The notes under the pieces are model-generated. The model was not told where the DNA came from. It worked only from the letters and a program-made list of their open reading frames with translations, and made no database searches. A stretch of DNA of 55,019 nucleotides from an uncultured Clostridia bacterium (GTDB taxonomy: Bacteria > Bacillota > Clostridia > Oscillospirales > Acutalibacteraceae), in contig CANRIZ010000018.1 in NCBI GenBank assembly GCA_947630835.1, forward strand, positions 1 through 55,019. The letters are read 5' to 3'. Below, piece by piece: positions 7,707 through 16,580 of this stretch. Numbering within the stretch: the stretch's first letter is position 1; the number at the start of each line of letters is the position of its first letter. Both the position numbers and the translations under genes were made by a program.

Positions 7707-9048
7707 TTACATCGCCTCCCAAAAGCTCTGTTAAATCTACCCCTTGTATCGGCGTGCCGTCAAGCCCGTCCATTGCCTGCTTTATAATCACAGACTGAAA
7801 GCTGTCCGTAAAATTCTCGAGCGATATTTCCGACTGTTCGCCCGTATTCATATTTTTAAGCGAAGCCTTGCCGCTTTCAAGCTCGCTGTCGCCTATAACC
7901 ATGGTGTAGAGAGCGCCGATTTTATCGGCATATTTCATTTGAGCCTTAACGGACCTTCCCACCGTGTCAAACTGCGCCGAAACGCCCTCGTTTCTTAAAT
8001 CGGCGGCGATAACGCTCGCCCTTACGTTTGCGTCCTCGCCCATGGAGCCTATGAACAAATCGCACTTTTTAGGCTCGGGAAATTCCGATTTCTGCGTTTC
8101 CATTAAAAGCAAAAGCCTTTCAAGCCCAAGCCCGAAGCCGCAGGCGGGAGTGGGTTTTCCGCCCATCTCCTCTACAAGACCGTCATATCTGCCTCCGCCG
8201 CAAACCGTACCCTGCGCGCCTATCTCGTTTGAAACGAACTCGAACACCGTTCTTGTGTAATAATCAAGCCCTCTTACTATTGTCGGGTTTACCTTAAATT
8301 CGATATTATTTGCTGTTAGATATTTTTTAACTAACTCGAAATGCTCGCTGCAATCGTCGCAGAGATAATCGAGAATTTTCGGCGCGTCCCTGCCTATTTC
8401 GGAGCAGATAGGACTTTTGCAGTCAAGTATTCGCATAGGATTTTTTTCAAGTCTGCCCTTGCAGGTGTCGCACAGCTCGTCGTAATGAGCTTTAAAGTAA
8501 TCCTTCAACGCTTGCTGAAAATTCTTCCTGCAAGCGGGACAACCTATGGAGTTTATCTCAAGCGTAAGATTGTTTATGCCCAGATAATTAAAAATCTCGT
8601 TGCCAAGCAATATAACCTCTGCGTCCTGCGCCGCCGAGCCCGCGCCGAAACATTCTATGCCGAACTGGTGGAACTCGCGAAGCCTGCCCGCCTGGGGCTT
8701 TTCGTAACGGTAGCACGGTGTGATATAATATATTTTCTGCGGCATAGCTTCATTGAAAAGACCGTGTTCAAGATACGCCCTTACCGCGCCTGCCGTACCC
8801 TCCGGCTTTAAGGTAACAGACCGACCGCCCTTATCCTCGAAGCTGTACATTTCCTTTTGCACAACATCTGTAGTTTCGCCGACGGAACGCTGAAAAAGCT
8901 CCGTATGCTCAAAAACCGGGGTACGCATTTCACGGAAGCCGTAATTCTCCGCAATTTCACGCATTACAGCTTCGATATACTGTATTTTATAACTGCCCGA
9001 CGGTAAAGTGTCGAGCGTTCCCTTAATTGCATTAGTTATAAGCGCCAT
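7699..9048 (-). CDS. hisS: Histidyl-tRNA synthetase
   Basis: 449 residues. Class II synthetase for tRNA-His. The block RYEKPQAGRLREFHQFGIE is motif 2, and GLDYYTRTVFEF is the histidine-A motif. A C-terminal anticodon-binding domain follows. A zinc-ribbon-like CxxC pair (GCPACRKN and DTCKGR) is present in the insertion. Start supported by AGGTGA seven bases upstream. No T-box leader fits in the 63-base gap to mgsA. First gene of a hisS-aspS pair. Confidence 0.97.
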   Translation of the reverse strand: MALITNAIKGTLDTLPSGSYKIQYIEAVMREIAENYGFREMRTPVFEHTELFQRSVGETTDVVQKEMYSFEDKGGRSVTLKPEGTAGAVRAYLEHGLFNEAMPQKIYYITPCYRYEKPQAGRLREFHQFGIECFGAGSAAQDAEVILLGNEIFNYLGINNLTLEINSIGCPACRKNFQQALKDYFKAHYDELCDTCKGRLEKNPMRILDCKSPICSEIGRDAPKILDYLCDDCSEHFELVKKYLTANNIEFKVNPTIVRGLDYYTRTVFEFVSNEIGAQGTVCGGGRYDGLVEEMGGKPTPACGFGLGLERLLLLMETQKSEFPEPKKCDLFIGSMGEDANVRASVIAADLRNEGVSAQFDTVGRSVKAQMKYADKIGALYTMVIGDSELESGKASLKNMNTGEQSEISLENFTDSFQSVIIKQAMDGLDGTPIQGVDLTELLGGDVNG

Positions 9049-9078
9049 TACTCATTCACCTGAATATAAAAAGATTGT

Positions 9079-9098
9079 CCCCTTCCTTTCGGAAGGGG
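9079..9098 (-). terminator. Probable terminator after mgsA
   Basis: Perfect stem CCCCTTCC / GGAAGGGG with a 4-base loop; on the minus strand it is followed after about six bases by a run of Ts. The offset T-run makes it weaker than a textbook terminator, so some read-through into hisS is possible. Confidence 0.5.
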
Positions 9099-9111
9099 CG
9101 GTTTTGTTACA

Positions 9112-9510
9112 TCATTTGGGATTAACAATATCACGCCAGTCAAGATCGCCCCTTTCAAGGCTGTGTATAAGCGCCTCCGCAGTTGCGATATTGGTGGCAA
9201 CCGGAATATTATGCACGTCGCAAAGTCTTAAAAGGCTTGATTCCTTCGGTTCGTTGGGCTTAGGCTCCAACGACCTGAAAACCAGTAATAAATCTATTTC
9301 GTTGCAGGCTATTCTTGCGCCTATCTGCTGATCTCCGCCCTGCGGGCCGCTTAAAAACTGTGAAATTTTAAGCCCCGTCGCCTCCGAAACAAGCTTGCCC
9401 GTAGTTCCGGTGGCGCACAGATTATGCTTGGAAAGAATGCCGCAATATGCAATGCAAAACTGTATCATAAGTTCTTTTTTCTCATCATGAGCCATAAGTG
9501 CAATATTCAT
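9112..9510 (-). CDS. mgsA: Methylglyoxal synthase
   Basis: 132 residues, normal family length. Converts dihydroxyacetone phosphate to methylglyoxal and phosphate, a bypass of lower glycolysis under phosphate limitation. Seen: N-terminal [11 protein letters not shown], the phosphate-binding [21 protein letters not shown] with the catalytic aspartate, and [14 protein letters not shown] near the C-terminus. Start supported by GGAAAGGAG upstream and its own promoter. Position at the end of a mre/min cluster is common in Clostridia. Confidence 0.95.
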   Translation of the reverse strand: MNIALMAHDEKKELMIQFCIAYCGILSKHNLCATGTTGKLVSEATGLKISQFLSGPQGGDQQIGARIACNEIDLLLVFRSLEPKPNEPKESSLLRLCDVHNIPVATNIATAEALIHSLERGDLDWRDIVNPK

Positions 9511-9562
9511 AAAAGTCTCCTTTCCTCAAACTGAAATAAGCGTATGCTTTTTTGATAAGTGT

Positions 9563-9591
9563 ATAATATCAAAATTTTTTATATTTTTCAA
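9563..9591 (-). promoter_or_regulatory. SigA-type promoter of mgsA
   Basis: On the minus strand TTGAAA (9591-9586), a 17-base spacer and TATTAT (9568-9563). This gives mgsA its own promoter inside the otherwise continuous mre-min-mgsA-hisS-aspS minus-strand run. Confidence 0.6.
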
Positions 9592-9610
9592 CAGTTTTAA
9601 CAAATGTTTT

Positions 9611-10345
9611 TTATAAAGCCTTGGGATTAAAAACGACGTCCTGCCCCGTTATTCTTTTTGAAATTCTGTCAAACGCCGCCTGCGCTTTGAAAGAAAGCAT
9701 ATCGCCTTCCGGCATTTTACCCATTGTTCGGTCCTCGGGTACAACGCCCGTCAAGCCTTCCCTTACGCCGTCCACAACGTCGTCCAATTTAAGCTGACCG
9801 CCTCTGATTGCCTGCGATTTGTCGAAGCGGTTTATTATTAGCTTTATATCAATAAGCGGGTTGCGCTTTCTTAATTTTGAAGCCGCCGTTTCCGCGCTCC
9901 TTACGCAAATATTATCGGCCGTTGTTACCAAAAGCGCTCTGTCGCAAACGTCCGAAAAAATCTCGTGCAGCTCTCCCCAGCCTGCGGGGGAATCTATAAA
10001 AATATAATCGTAACTGCCGTCAAGCTGTTCAAAAAGCTCCTTTAAGTTTTCCGAATTAAAGCCGTCGTCAAGACCGGAGGGCGCAGAAAGAAAATCCGGT
10101 AAGCCTTCGGAAAACGCGGTTGCGCCGGCGCAGTCGCAGCGCTTATTTATAACGTCCAGCCAATTATATACGGCGTTGCCGACGCCGAGCATCAAATCAA
10201 GGCTTTTAAAGCCCGCGTCGGCGTCGATACACAGAACCCTTTTGCCGGCAGAGGAAAGACTTTTGGAAATTGCGGCGGTAACAGTGGATTTTCCCACTCC
10301 GCCCTTACCCGAAAAGACAAGTATTTTTTCCGCCAAACCGCTCAC
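9611..10345 (-). CDS. MinD-like ParA-family ATPase
   Basis: 244 residues. Deviant Walker A SGKGGVGKSTVTA near residue 12, switch region DADAGFKSLDLMLG, and Walker B-like YIFIDSPAGWG. These place it with MinD-type P-loop ATPases that position the division site. MinD normally ends in an amphipathic membrane-binding helix; here the last residues (TGQDVVFNPKAL) show no such basic-hydrophobic helix. No minC or minE is adjacent, although in related genomes this slot (after mrdA) is where minC-minD-minE sit. It starts seven bases after the mrdA stop. Functional equivalence to MinD is therefore inferred from position and is uncertain. Confidence 0.75.
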   Translation of the reverse strand: MSGLAEKILVFSGKGGVGKSTVTAAISKSLSSAGKRVLCIDADAGFKSLDLMLGVGNAVYNWLDVINKRCDCAGATAFSEGLPDFLSAPSGLDDGFNSENLKELFEQLDGSYDYIFIDSPAGWGELHEIFSDVCDRALLVTTADNICVRSAETAASKLRKRNPLIDIKLIINRFDKSQAIRGGQLKLDDVVDGVREGLTGVVPEDRTMGKMPEGDMLSFKAQAAFDRISKRITGQDVVFNPKAL

Positions 10346-10351
10346 CTCTTT

Positions 10352-12448
10352 TTACGGTAAAACCGTATTAATATCCTGACTTTTGTTGATTTCGCTCTTG
10401 GTATTGAAATAAGCCTTGTAAATATTCGCCACAAGCTCCGCCGTCGCGCTGCCGCTGTTAAGGTTTTCTATCGCAACGCATACGGCAATCTCGGGCTTGT
10501 CCGACGGAGCAAACGAAACCATAAAGCCGTTAAGTCCCGATTCTATTCTTCCGTTTACCTTAGCCTTTGACTCCGCTGTACCCGTCTTTGCCGCAACCTT
10601 AACGGGAAGCCCGTCAAACGCGCTGAGCCTTGCGCCGAGCCTGTTCATACCCGCCTTAACAATATCTATGCTTTTCTTTGAAATGCCCGTTTCGTTTAAA
10701 ACAACGGGTTTGTTCTCAACAATGGTCTGCGAATAATCCGCAGATTTTATGCTCTTTACAAAATGCGCCTTATATCTTGTGCCGCCGTTTGCCACGGTTG
10801 CAACGTAATTGCAAAGCTGAATAGGAGTAAACAAATTATCCGACTGACCTATTGCCGCCTGTACCGTATCGCCCGGGTACCATATGCCGCCGTGGGCCTG
10901 CCTGTACTCTATGCTTGCAAGAACGCCTGCGGATTCGTTGATTTCAACGCCCGTTTTCTGCCCGAGTCCGAGCCTTGTGCAGTAGTCGTTCATTTTTTCT
11001 ATTCCGAGCTTCCTGCCCGTTTCGTAAAAGAAAATATTGCACGATTGGTTTAAAGCCTCGGTAACGTCAACGTAGCCGTGCTTGCCAAGGCATTTAAACG
11101 GCGTATCCTTAAAGTAATCGTAAATATGATTGCAGAAAACGGTGGACTTGCTGTCTATTACGCCCTCCTCAAGCCCCGCAAGCGCAACGGCAAGCTTAAA
11201 GGTTGAACCCGGTTCGTAGGTGCTTTGCAAGGCTCTGTTCCAAAGCGGGGAAGCCTTATCCTTTGAAAGCTCGCTGTAATTGTCGTAATAGCTTGTCAAA
11301 TCATAGCTCGGGTAGGTGGCGCAGGCTAAGATTTCGCCTGTGTTTACGTTCGTTACAACCGCCGAACCGACTGCGGGTATCGCCGAATTATCCCTATGGC
11401 TTTGAACAAAGCTTTTCAGCGCGTCCTGCACCTGAAGCTGTAAATCGGCGTTGAGCGTCAATATAACGGTAGAACCCTGAACGGGCGCCGTTATAACCTC
11501 CGTCGTTTTATTGCCCTCGGAGTCCGTTATCGTTCTCTCAACTCCGTTCGTGCCCCTCAAATATTCCTCCATAGCGCTTTCAAGCCCGAATTTGCCTATG
11601 GTATCGTTTAAAGAGTAAGCCCTTAAATCCAAAACGCTCTGCTGTTGTGAGCTTAAAGTTTCGTCCTGCTTCGCCTGCTCGTATTTTTTGGTTTCCCTCT
11701 CGTACTCCTCTGCGTTGAGCGGACCGGTTATACCTATAATATGCGGAGCTATTGTGCCGTTTAAATACTGCCTTGCCGTGGTAACGACTATTTCGACGCC
11801 CGCATAAAACCTGCTGTTTTCCTTTATTGCGGAAGCAAGCTCAACCGGTATATCCTCCGCAAAGGTATAGGGGTTGGTGGTCGAAAAAACAAGCCTTTTG
11901 AGCGAACAGCATACAGAGGCGATTTTCAAAGCGTCCGCGTCCGAATAATCTTGAAGCTCGAATTTCGCCTTAATTTCGTCAAGGCAGTTTTGAGCCGTGG
12001 CGTAATCGTTAAGGCTTAATATGCTCTTTGATTTTAACAGCTTTATGTCCTCATCCCTGTCGGGTTCAAACTCCGGCTTGCCGTCCGTCGACAGCTTCAG
12101 GGGAAGCCAATCGTTCCACTCCGCTTTGTATTTTTCAAACAGCCTGATAAGCGAAATAATAATTTCGTTCCTCTGCTTCTGCTCGGAGGTTCTCGGAAAA
12201 TACGAGCCGTTAAAAACGACCGTATTTATCTGCTTGTTTGTAACAAGCTTTTTTCCGTTGCAGTCAAGTATCTCTCCTCTTGAAGCGACGATAGTGGTGT
12301 CGCTTTGCTTATAGGCAACCCTCTCGCTTTTGTATTCGTCGCCGTGGATAATCTGTATCCTGAAAAGGTCGGCGGCAAATATTGAAAAAACAAGCGTAAC
12401 CGCAACGGTAAACGCGCTTATTCTGAAATGCAGGGTTCTGTTGTTCAT
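10352..12448 (-). CDS. mrdA: Penicillin-binding protein 2, elongasome transpeptidase
   Basis: 698 residues. N-terminal membrane anchor (about 10-28), a dimerisation/pedestal domain, then a transpeptidase domain with S415-T-F-K418 (active serine), S469-C-N471 and K621-T-G623. Class B PBPs crosslink side-wall peptidoglycan with RodA. Its place after mreB-mreC-mreD is the classical elongasome arrangement. No rodA is in this window. It is followed within seven bases by the MinD-like gene. Confidence 0.93.
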   Translation of the reverse strand: MNNRTLHFRISAFTVAVTLVFSIFAADLFRIQIIHGDEYKSERVAYKQSDTTIVASRGEILDCNGKKLVTNKQINTVVFNGSYFPRTSEQKQRNEIIISLIRLFEKYKAEWNDWLPLKLSTDGKPEFEPDRDEDIKLLKSKSILSLNDYATAQNCLDEIKAKFELQDYSDADALKIASVCCSLKRLVFSTTNPYTFAEDIPVELASAIKENSRFYAGVEIVVTTARQYLNGTIAPHIIGITGPLNAEEYERETKKYEQAKQDETLSSQQQSVLDLRAYSLNDTIGKFGLESAMEEYLRGTNGVERTITDSEGNKTTEVITAPVQGSTVILTLNADLQLQVQDALKSFVQSHRDNSAIPAVGSAVVTNVNTGEILACATYPSYDLTSYYDNYSELSKDKASPLWNRALQSTYEPGSTFKLAVALAGLEEGVIDSKSTVFCNHIYDYFKDTPFKCLGKHGYVDVTEALNQSCNIFFYETGRKLGIEKMNDYCTRLGLGQKTGVEINESAGVLASIEYRQAHGGIWYPGDTVQAAIGQSDNLFTPIQLCNYVATVANGGTRYKAHFVKSIKSADYSQTIVENKPVVLNETGISKKSIDIVKAGMNRLGARLSAFDGLPVKVAAKTGTAESKAKVNGRIESGLNGFMVSFAPSDKPEIAVCVAIENLNSGSATAELVANIYKAYFNTKSEINKSQDINTVLP

Positions 12449-12480
12449 TACTGCTCGCCTCCTTCAATCGCAAATAAAAA

Positions 12481-13020
12481 TCAATCCTCGTCCTCGACGG
12501 CGGTTCTTCTCATAATTTCCCTTACAAACAAATAATAAAGCGGTACAAAAAGCAGCGTATAAACGCAGGAGGGCAGATAATACCTCAAAAACAGGTAGCC
12601 TCCCGAATCCACGCCCTGCGCGGTTATAAAAAATACCGTGTACATTCCCGAAAACGTAAGCGCCGAAAACGCGCACAATATGATTGCGGTAAGCAAATGA
12701 TTTCGCATAAGCACGTTTATCAAAAAACCGCATATCGCCCCGACTGCCATAAAAAACAGAGCGTAATATCCGTCGCCCGTACCCGAAACGCCGTCCCAAA
12801 GCGCTCCCGCAAACAGCCCGAGCAATGCGCCCGCAAGCTCCCTTTCAAACATCGCTATGCACACTACAAGCGGAATAATCAAAAAAGCTCTTGCGCCGAA
12901 AACAGTCGGCACAAGGCCCGAGGAATTTTGCAAAACGTGAGTTATCAATATCACAAGCGCAAATATCAAGCGCCTTACTATCAAAAGTTTTGTGTTCCTA
13001 CGCATCGCCCTTACCCTCAA
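12481..13020 (-). CDS. mreD: Rod shape-determining protein MreD
   Basis: 179 residues, nearly all membrane: about five hydrophobic segments, basic N-terminus MRVRAMRRNTK. MreD bridges MreC and the elongasome. Identified by length, topology and position between mreC and mrdA, since the family has few fixed motifs. Its start lies inside the last codons of mreC (23-base overlap). A second start (MRRNTK) 12 bases further in is possible. Confidence 0.85.
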   Translation of the reverse strand: MRVRAMRRNTKLLIVRRLIFALVILITHVLQNSSGLVPTVFGARAFLIIPLVVCIAMFERELAGALLGLFAGALWDGVSGTGDGYYALFFMAVGAICGFLINVLMRNHLLTAIILCAFSALTFSGMYTVFFITAQGVDSGGYLFLRYYLPSCVYTLLFVPLYYLFVREIMRRTAVEDED

Positions 13021-13843
13021 AATCAGTTATTACAAATGCGTCCTGAATTTCGTTAAAGTCAATCTGCGGTTTAACCTCCGCATAGTAGGAAACGTCGCTT
13101 TCCTCCGGCTTTACCGAAGTTACCGTGCCTATTATAAGCCCCCTCGGGAAAATGCCGCCGACTCCCGAGGTGCATACTATGCCGCCCTCGGCTATTGCGG
13201 TATCCTTGGTAAGCCCGGAAAATTTTATTACCGATTCCGTGCCTGATTTTGCGTTTGTATCGGTGTAGCCCAATTCGCCCGTTTTGATTTCGTATGCGGC
13301 GGTGTTCACCTTGGGGTCGATTACCGTTAATACGGTGCAGGTGGTGGGCGTAGTTTTGCTTACAAGCCCCACAAGGTATTCCCCGCTTATTACGGGATCG
13401 TTTACGCTTACCCCGTCCTTTGCTCCGCAGTTTAATTCAAACGAATAAAACAAATCGGCGGAATCCCTGCCTATAACGGAACCCGAGGTAAATTTATAAT
13501 CGGGATTTTTCTCCTTTATGTCAAGGAATTTTTCGTAAGACTCGACCTGCTTTTTCAGCTTTTCGTAATCGACAAGCTTGCTTTGATAGTCCGCAACCTG
13601 CTTTTCAAGCTCCGAAACCCTCTGCATATATGAGCTTGAAGATATAAAGCCGCCCCGGATATTGCTCAGCTTGTCCGTTATGTAGGTTGAAACCCTCGAA
13701 AGGGGCGAAAATATTGTCGAAACCGCCTTTGTGACGGGCGAAGTGCGGCTTCCAAGCGAGGCTGCGGCAATAATGCCCGCAAGCAGCACAACCGCAAGCG
13801 CGAACAGTATTTTAAATATTCTGCTTTTAAAAAAGCTTTTCAC
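12998..13843 (-). CDS. mreC: Rod shape-determining protein MreC
   Basis: 281 residues. One N-terminal membrane segment (about 11-29), a coiled coil (about 70-110), then the beta-rich extracytoplasmic domain with the family block GEYLVGLVSKTTPTTCTVLTV and a VCTSGVGGIFPRGL motif. MreC links MreB filaments to PBP2 outside the membrane. It lies between mreB and mreD, overlapping mreD. Confidence 0.92.
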   Translation of the reverse strand: MKSFFKSRIFKILFALAVVLLAGIIAAASLGSRTSPVTKAVSTIFSPLSRVSTYITDKLSNIRGGFISSSSYMQRVSELEKQVADYQSKLVDYEKLKKQVESYEKFLDIKEKNPDYKFTSGSVIGRDSADLFYSFELNCGAKDGVSVNDPVISGEYLVGLVSKTTPTTCTVLTVIDPKVNTAAYEIKTGELGYTDTNAKSGTESVIKFSGLTKDTAIAEGGIVCTSGVGGIFPRGLIIGTVTSVKPEESDVSYYAEVKPQIDFNEIQDAFVITDFEGKGDA

Positions 13844-13885
13844 AACCGCACCCCCCTTACAAGTTTATAAAAAAGGCTAATTAAT

Positions 13886-14896
13886 TTAATCGTAATTTCT
13901 GCCCGACATAAGCCCCGAATTTTCAAGGCATATACCCGTGCCCTCAACAACGCAGTCAAGGGGATTTTCCGCAACATGGACGGGCATTTTCGTTTCCTCG
14001 GAAATGAGCTTGTCAAGCCCTCTCAGCAGCGCTCCGCCGCCCGTCAGCATAATGCCTCTGTCGATTATATCCGCCGAAAGCTCGGGAGGCGTTCTCTCAA
14101 GCGTGACGCGAATAGTATCGAGTATCTGGCTTATGCAATCGGACAGCGCTTCCCTAACCTCCTCCGAGGTTATCTCAATGTTTTTGGGAAGCCCGTCGAG
14201 CAGATTTCTGCCCTTAACGTCAACCGCGCCCTCGCCGTCGTATGGCGAAGCAGAGCCTATTTTAATTTTAATATCCTCGGCGGTTCTCTCGCCTATTAAA
14301 AGATTGTGCTTCCTTCTTATGTAAGCTATAATCGCCTCGTCAAAATCGTCGCCCGCAACCCTTGCCGACTGCGCCGTTACAATATCGCCGTAAGAGATAA
14401 CGGCAACCTCCGTTGTGCCGCCGCCTATATCGACAACCATACTGCCCGTAGCCTCCGCAACGGGAAGCCCCGCTCCTACCGCCGCCGCCATGGGTTCTTC
14501 AATAAGGCTTACATACTTTGCGCCCGCCGAACGGGCAGCGTCGTGAACGGCTTTTCTCTCTACCTCGGTTACGCCCGAGGGAATACATATCAGCACCCTC
14601 GCCCTTGAAAAAGGCGACGAGCTTATAGCCATTCTGATAAATTCCTTAAGCATATCCGACGTTATATCAAAATCGGCGATAACGCCGTCTTTAAGCGGTC
14701 TTACCGCGGTTATCGAGCCGGGCGTTCTGCCTATCATCTGCTTTGCCTTGTTGCCGACCGCAACCACCCTTTGCGGATAAGAGCTTACGTCCACCGCAAC
14801 TACCGAGGGTTCTCTGATAACTATTCCCTTTCCCTTAACAAAAACCAAAGTGTTCGCCGTGCCGAGATCTATACCTATGTCCTGGGAAAACAACAT
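13886..14896 (-). CDS. mreB: Actin-like rod shape protein MreB
   Basis: 336 residues. Phosphate-1 motif [36 protein letters not shown], phosphate-2 [16 protein letters not shown] and adenosine motif [13 protein letters not shown] are all present. Filament protein that directs side-wall synthesis. First gene of the mreB-mreC-mreD-mrdA-minD cluster, with a clear promoter upstream. The N-terminus [12 protein letters not shown] lacks a long membrane-binding extension but starts with hydrophobic residues, as in Gram-positive homologues. Confidence 0.96.
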   Translation of the reverse strand: MLFSQDIGIDLGTANTLVFVKGKGIVIREPSVVAVDVSSYPQRVVAVGNKAKQMIGRTPGSITAVRPLKDGVIADFDITSDMLKEFIRMAISSSPFSRARVLICIPSGVTEVERKAVHDAARSAGAKYVSLIEEPMAAAVGAGLPVAEATGSMVVDIGGGTTEVAVISYGDIVTAQSARVAGDDFDEAIIAYIRRKHNLLIGERTAEDIKIKIGSASPYDGEGAVDVKGRNLLDGLPKNIEITSEEVREALSDCISQILDTIRVTLERTPPELSADIIDRGIMLTGGGALLRGLDKLISEETKMPVHVAENPLDCVVEGTGICLENSGLMSGRNYD

Positions 14897-14981
14897 CTTT
14901 TTTTCTGCATCCTTTCATAAAGCTTACTTATTTTTTCACACCGTTTAAGCGATAAATTAAAATCACAGTTAATCAGTTTAT

Positions 14982-15010
14982 ATTATACCCTTTAGAGGTC
15001 AAATTCTCAA
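14982..15010 (-). promoter_or_regulatory. SigA-type promoter of the mreB cluster
   Basis: On the minus strand TTGAGA (15010-15005), a 17-base spacer and a perfect TATAAT (14987-14982), about 85 bases before the mreB start. Confidence 0.65.
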
Positions 15011-15084
15011 CCCTAAATTAAGCAAAAAATTATTAATTAAATGTAAATTTCATCTTTTTAAAAGTTAATGCTTTAAAAAGCAAA

Positions 15085-15909
15085 TCAACCGAACTCTTTT
15101 CCGTTTCTTCTCCAGTGAAAAAGATATTGCTGCGCAACGCCGTCATAGCCTTTGATACATTCGGGAAGCCCGTCGGGGTACATTTCGGAAACTATCCTTT
15201 TTACCCAAACGTCTTCGGGAAACGCCTCAAGCTTTCCGAAGCCGTAAAGCAGGGTGCATTCCGCAACCTTTTTCCCGACTCCCTTTATTTTAATAAGCTC
15301 CTCGCGTCCCGTTTCTATCGGCGAAGACTCGATTTTATCAAAATCCACCTCGCCGTCGGCAACCTTTTCGGCGGCGTCAAGTATGTACTTTGCCCTGAAG
15401 CCCGAACGCAGTACCGCCAAATCCTCAATTTTTAAATTTTTAAGCCTTTCCGCTTCGGGAAAAGAAAAACAGCCCTCCTCGATTTCCTCGCCGAAGGATT
15501 GACAAAGCCTTTCTATAATCCCCTTAATACTGGGTATGTTGTTGTTTTGCGAAATAATAAACGAACAAAGCGTTTCCCAAGGCTGTTGGCGCAGTATTCT
15601 TATGCCCGAAAACTCCCGAGTCGCTTTTTTCAGGTATTTGTCGGCGGAAAAGATGTTGACAAGCGCCTTGTAATCCCTGTCAAAATCAAGGTAACGCCTC
15701 AAAACCCCGTTAAACTCCTCGCGAGAGCAGCTGCATATGAGCTTACCGTCCTTTTGCAGCAAGCTGAAAACTCTGTCGCCGACAATGCCGCGCATACTCC
15801 CGTCCGCTTCTTTTTTCCATCTGAACGCCTGCCCGCAGTCAAGCATAAGCCCAAGATTAAAAACCTCGGGCAAATCTATTTCAAATTTTTCTTCCTTCAA
15901 TTTCTTCAC
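15085..15909 (-). CDS. OGG-type DNA glycosylase (8-oxoguanine repair, HhH-GPD)
   Basis: 274 residues. N-terminal DNA-glycosylase domain as in OGG1/AlkA, then a helix-hairpin-helix GPD domain with ILRQQPWETLCSFIISQNNN. The hairpin K-G-V-G-K-K214-V-A-E-C provides the lysine nucleophile, and PED233VW the catalytic aspartate, matching OGG1 Lys249 and Asp268. It should excise 8-oxoguanine with lyase activity; an AlkA-like specificity is the alternative but would lack the lysine. Monocistronic on the minus strand; the gap upstream carries a motif cluster. Confidence 0.88.
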   Translation of the reverse strand: MKKLKEEKFEIDLPEVFNLGLMLDCGQAFRWKKEADGSMRGIVGDRVFSLLQKDGKLICSCSREEFNGVLRRYLDFDRDYKALVNIFSADKYLKKATREFSGIRILRQQPWETLCSFIISQNNNIPSIKGIIERLCQSFGEEIEEGCFSFPEAERLKNLKIEDLAVLRSGFRAKYILDAAEKVADGEVDFDKIESSPIETGREELIKIKGVGKKVAECTLLYGFGKLEAFPEDVWVKRIVSEMYPDGLPECIKGYDGVAQQYLFHWRRNGKEFG

Positions 15910-16313
15910 TCCGCAATATTAGACAATTTTTTCTTACTTTTTTAGTCAAATCAGACAAGGTTATTTTGCACAAAAATCCGAACATCCGTTACTTAAAAAA
16001 TTACTACATCTTGTATAAAAACCGAGCTTTTTTTCAACTTTCGGTAAATGTTTAAAACTTCAAAAAAGTTATAAACATTTTGAAAAAAACGGTTCAAAGT
16101 ACGGGTTTTATGCCAATTTTGGCTCACTTATCTACATTTTGAACAGTGTTTTGAACATTTTTTGGGTAAAAATCATTATACTTTCCGTATAATTTTCGGG
16201 ATAAAAATTTTGTGTAAAATCCCATATTGACACAAAAATCCGACCGCTTCGGAATATTTTTGCTCCTGTCTTTAATACTAAAACATATACATTGAAAACG
16301 AGGAAAGCAAGAT
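15910..16313. other. 404-base AT-rich divergent gap with a TGTTYAAAA cluster
   Basis: No gene seen. The central 110 bases carry three exact copies of TGTTYAAAA: one forward (16049-16057) and two as TTTTGAACA (16137-16145 and 16149-16157). A near-consensus DnaA box TTATCTACA lies at 16128-16136, and TTATAAACA at 16069-16077. The same 9-mer recurs in the dnaN-dnaA gap. The gap must also hold the promoters of the OGG gene (-) and the small ORF (+); a TTGACA at 16227-16232 has no convincing -10. Confidence 0.6.
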
Positions 16314-16580
16314 ATGATTAAAGGCGTAAACAGGCAGGTACTTGAAATTCACGATACGGGCAGCAAATACTTTGAAAAAGCCATACTCTTTGTAAAGCCG
16401 GAATACTCAACCCTCAGCGAAAAACGCTTGAGAAACGCCGCGCAAAAAACCTTTGCCGGCTGTGATAAAATCCCGAATTGCAAAAGGCAAAAGGCGCTCG
16501 GCATTCTGCTTAAAGCGCTCGGTCTTTTTGCCTCGGCGGGTACGGGCGCCGTTATCACCTTTTTTCTGGTGAATCAATAA
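16314..16580 (+). CDS. Small putative membrane protein, unknown function
   Basis: 88 residues preceded by GAGGAAAG. The N-terminal two thirds is polar and basic, with a pattern (YFEKAILFVKPEY, then KRLRNAAQ) suggesting alpha helices. Residues 66-86 form one hydrophobic segment ending three residues from the C-terminus, as in a tail-anchored protein. I do not recognise a family. Its 3' end overlaps the last seven bases of the convergent amylase gene, with no terminator visible between them. Confidence 0.65.
   Translation: MIKGVNRQVLEIHDTGSKYFEKAILFVKPEYSTLSEKRLRNAAQKTFAGCDKIPNCKRQKALGILLKALGLFASAGTGAVITFFLVNQ

Noticed and set aside
9049-9111. T-box leader for hisS
   Set aside because: The gap is only 63 bases and holds just a simple hairpin; no space for a T-box.
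12343-12351. Single near-consensus DnaA boxes (here CGTGGATAA; also 14773, 31609, 37845, 45741)
   Set aside because: Isolated one-mismatch 9-mers scattered mostly in coding sequence, as expected by chance; not clustered.
16227-16278. Promoter with TTGACA before the small ORF
   Set aside because: No -10 box lies at acceptable spacing; the TAATAC is 40 bases away.
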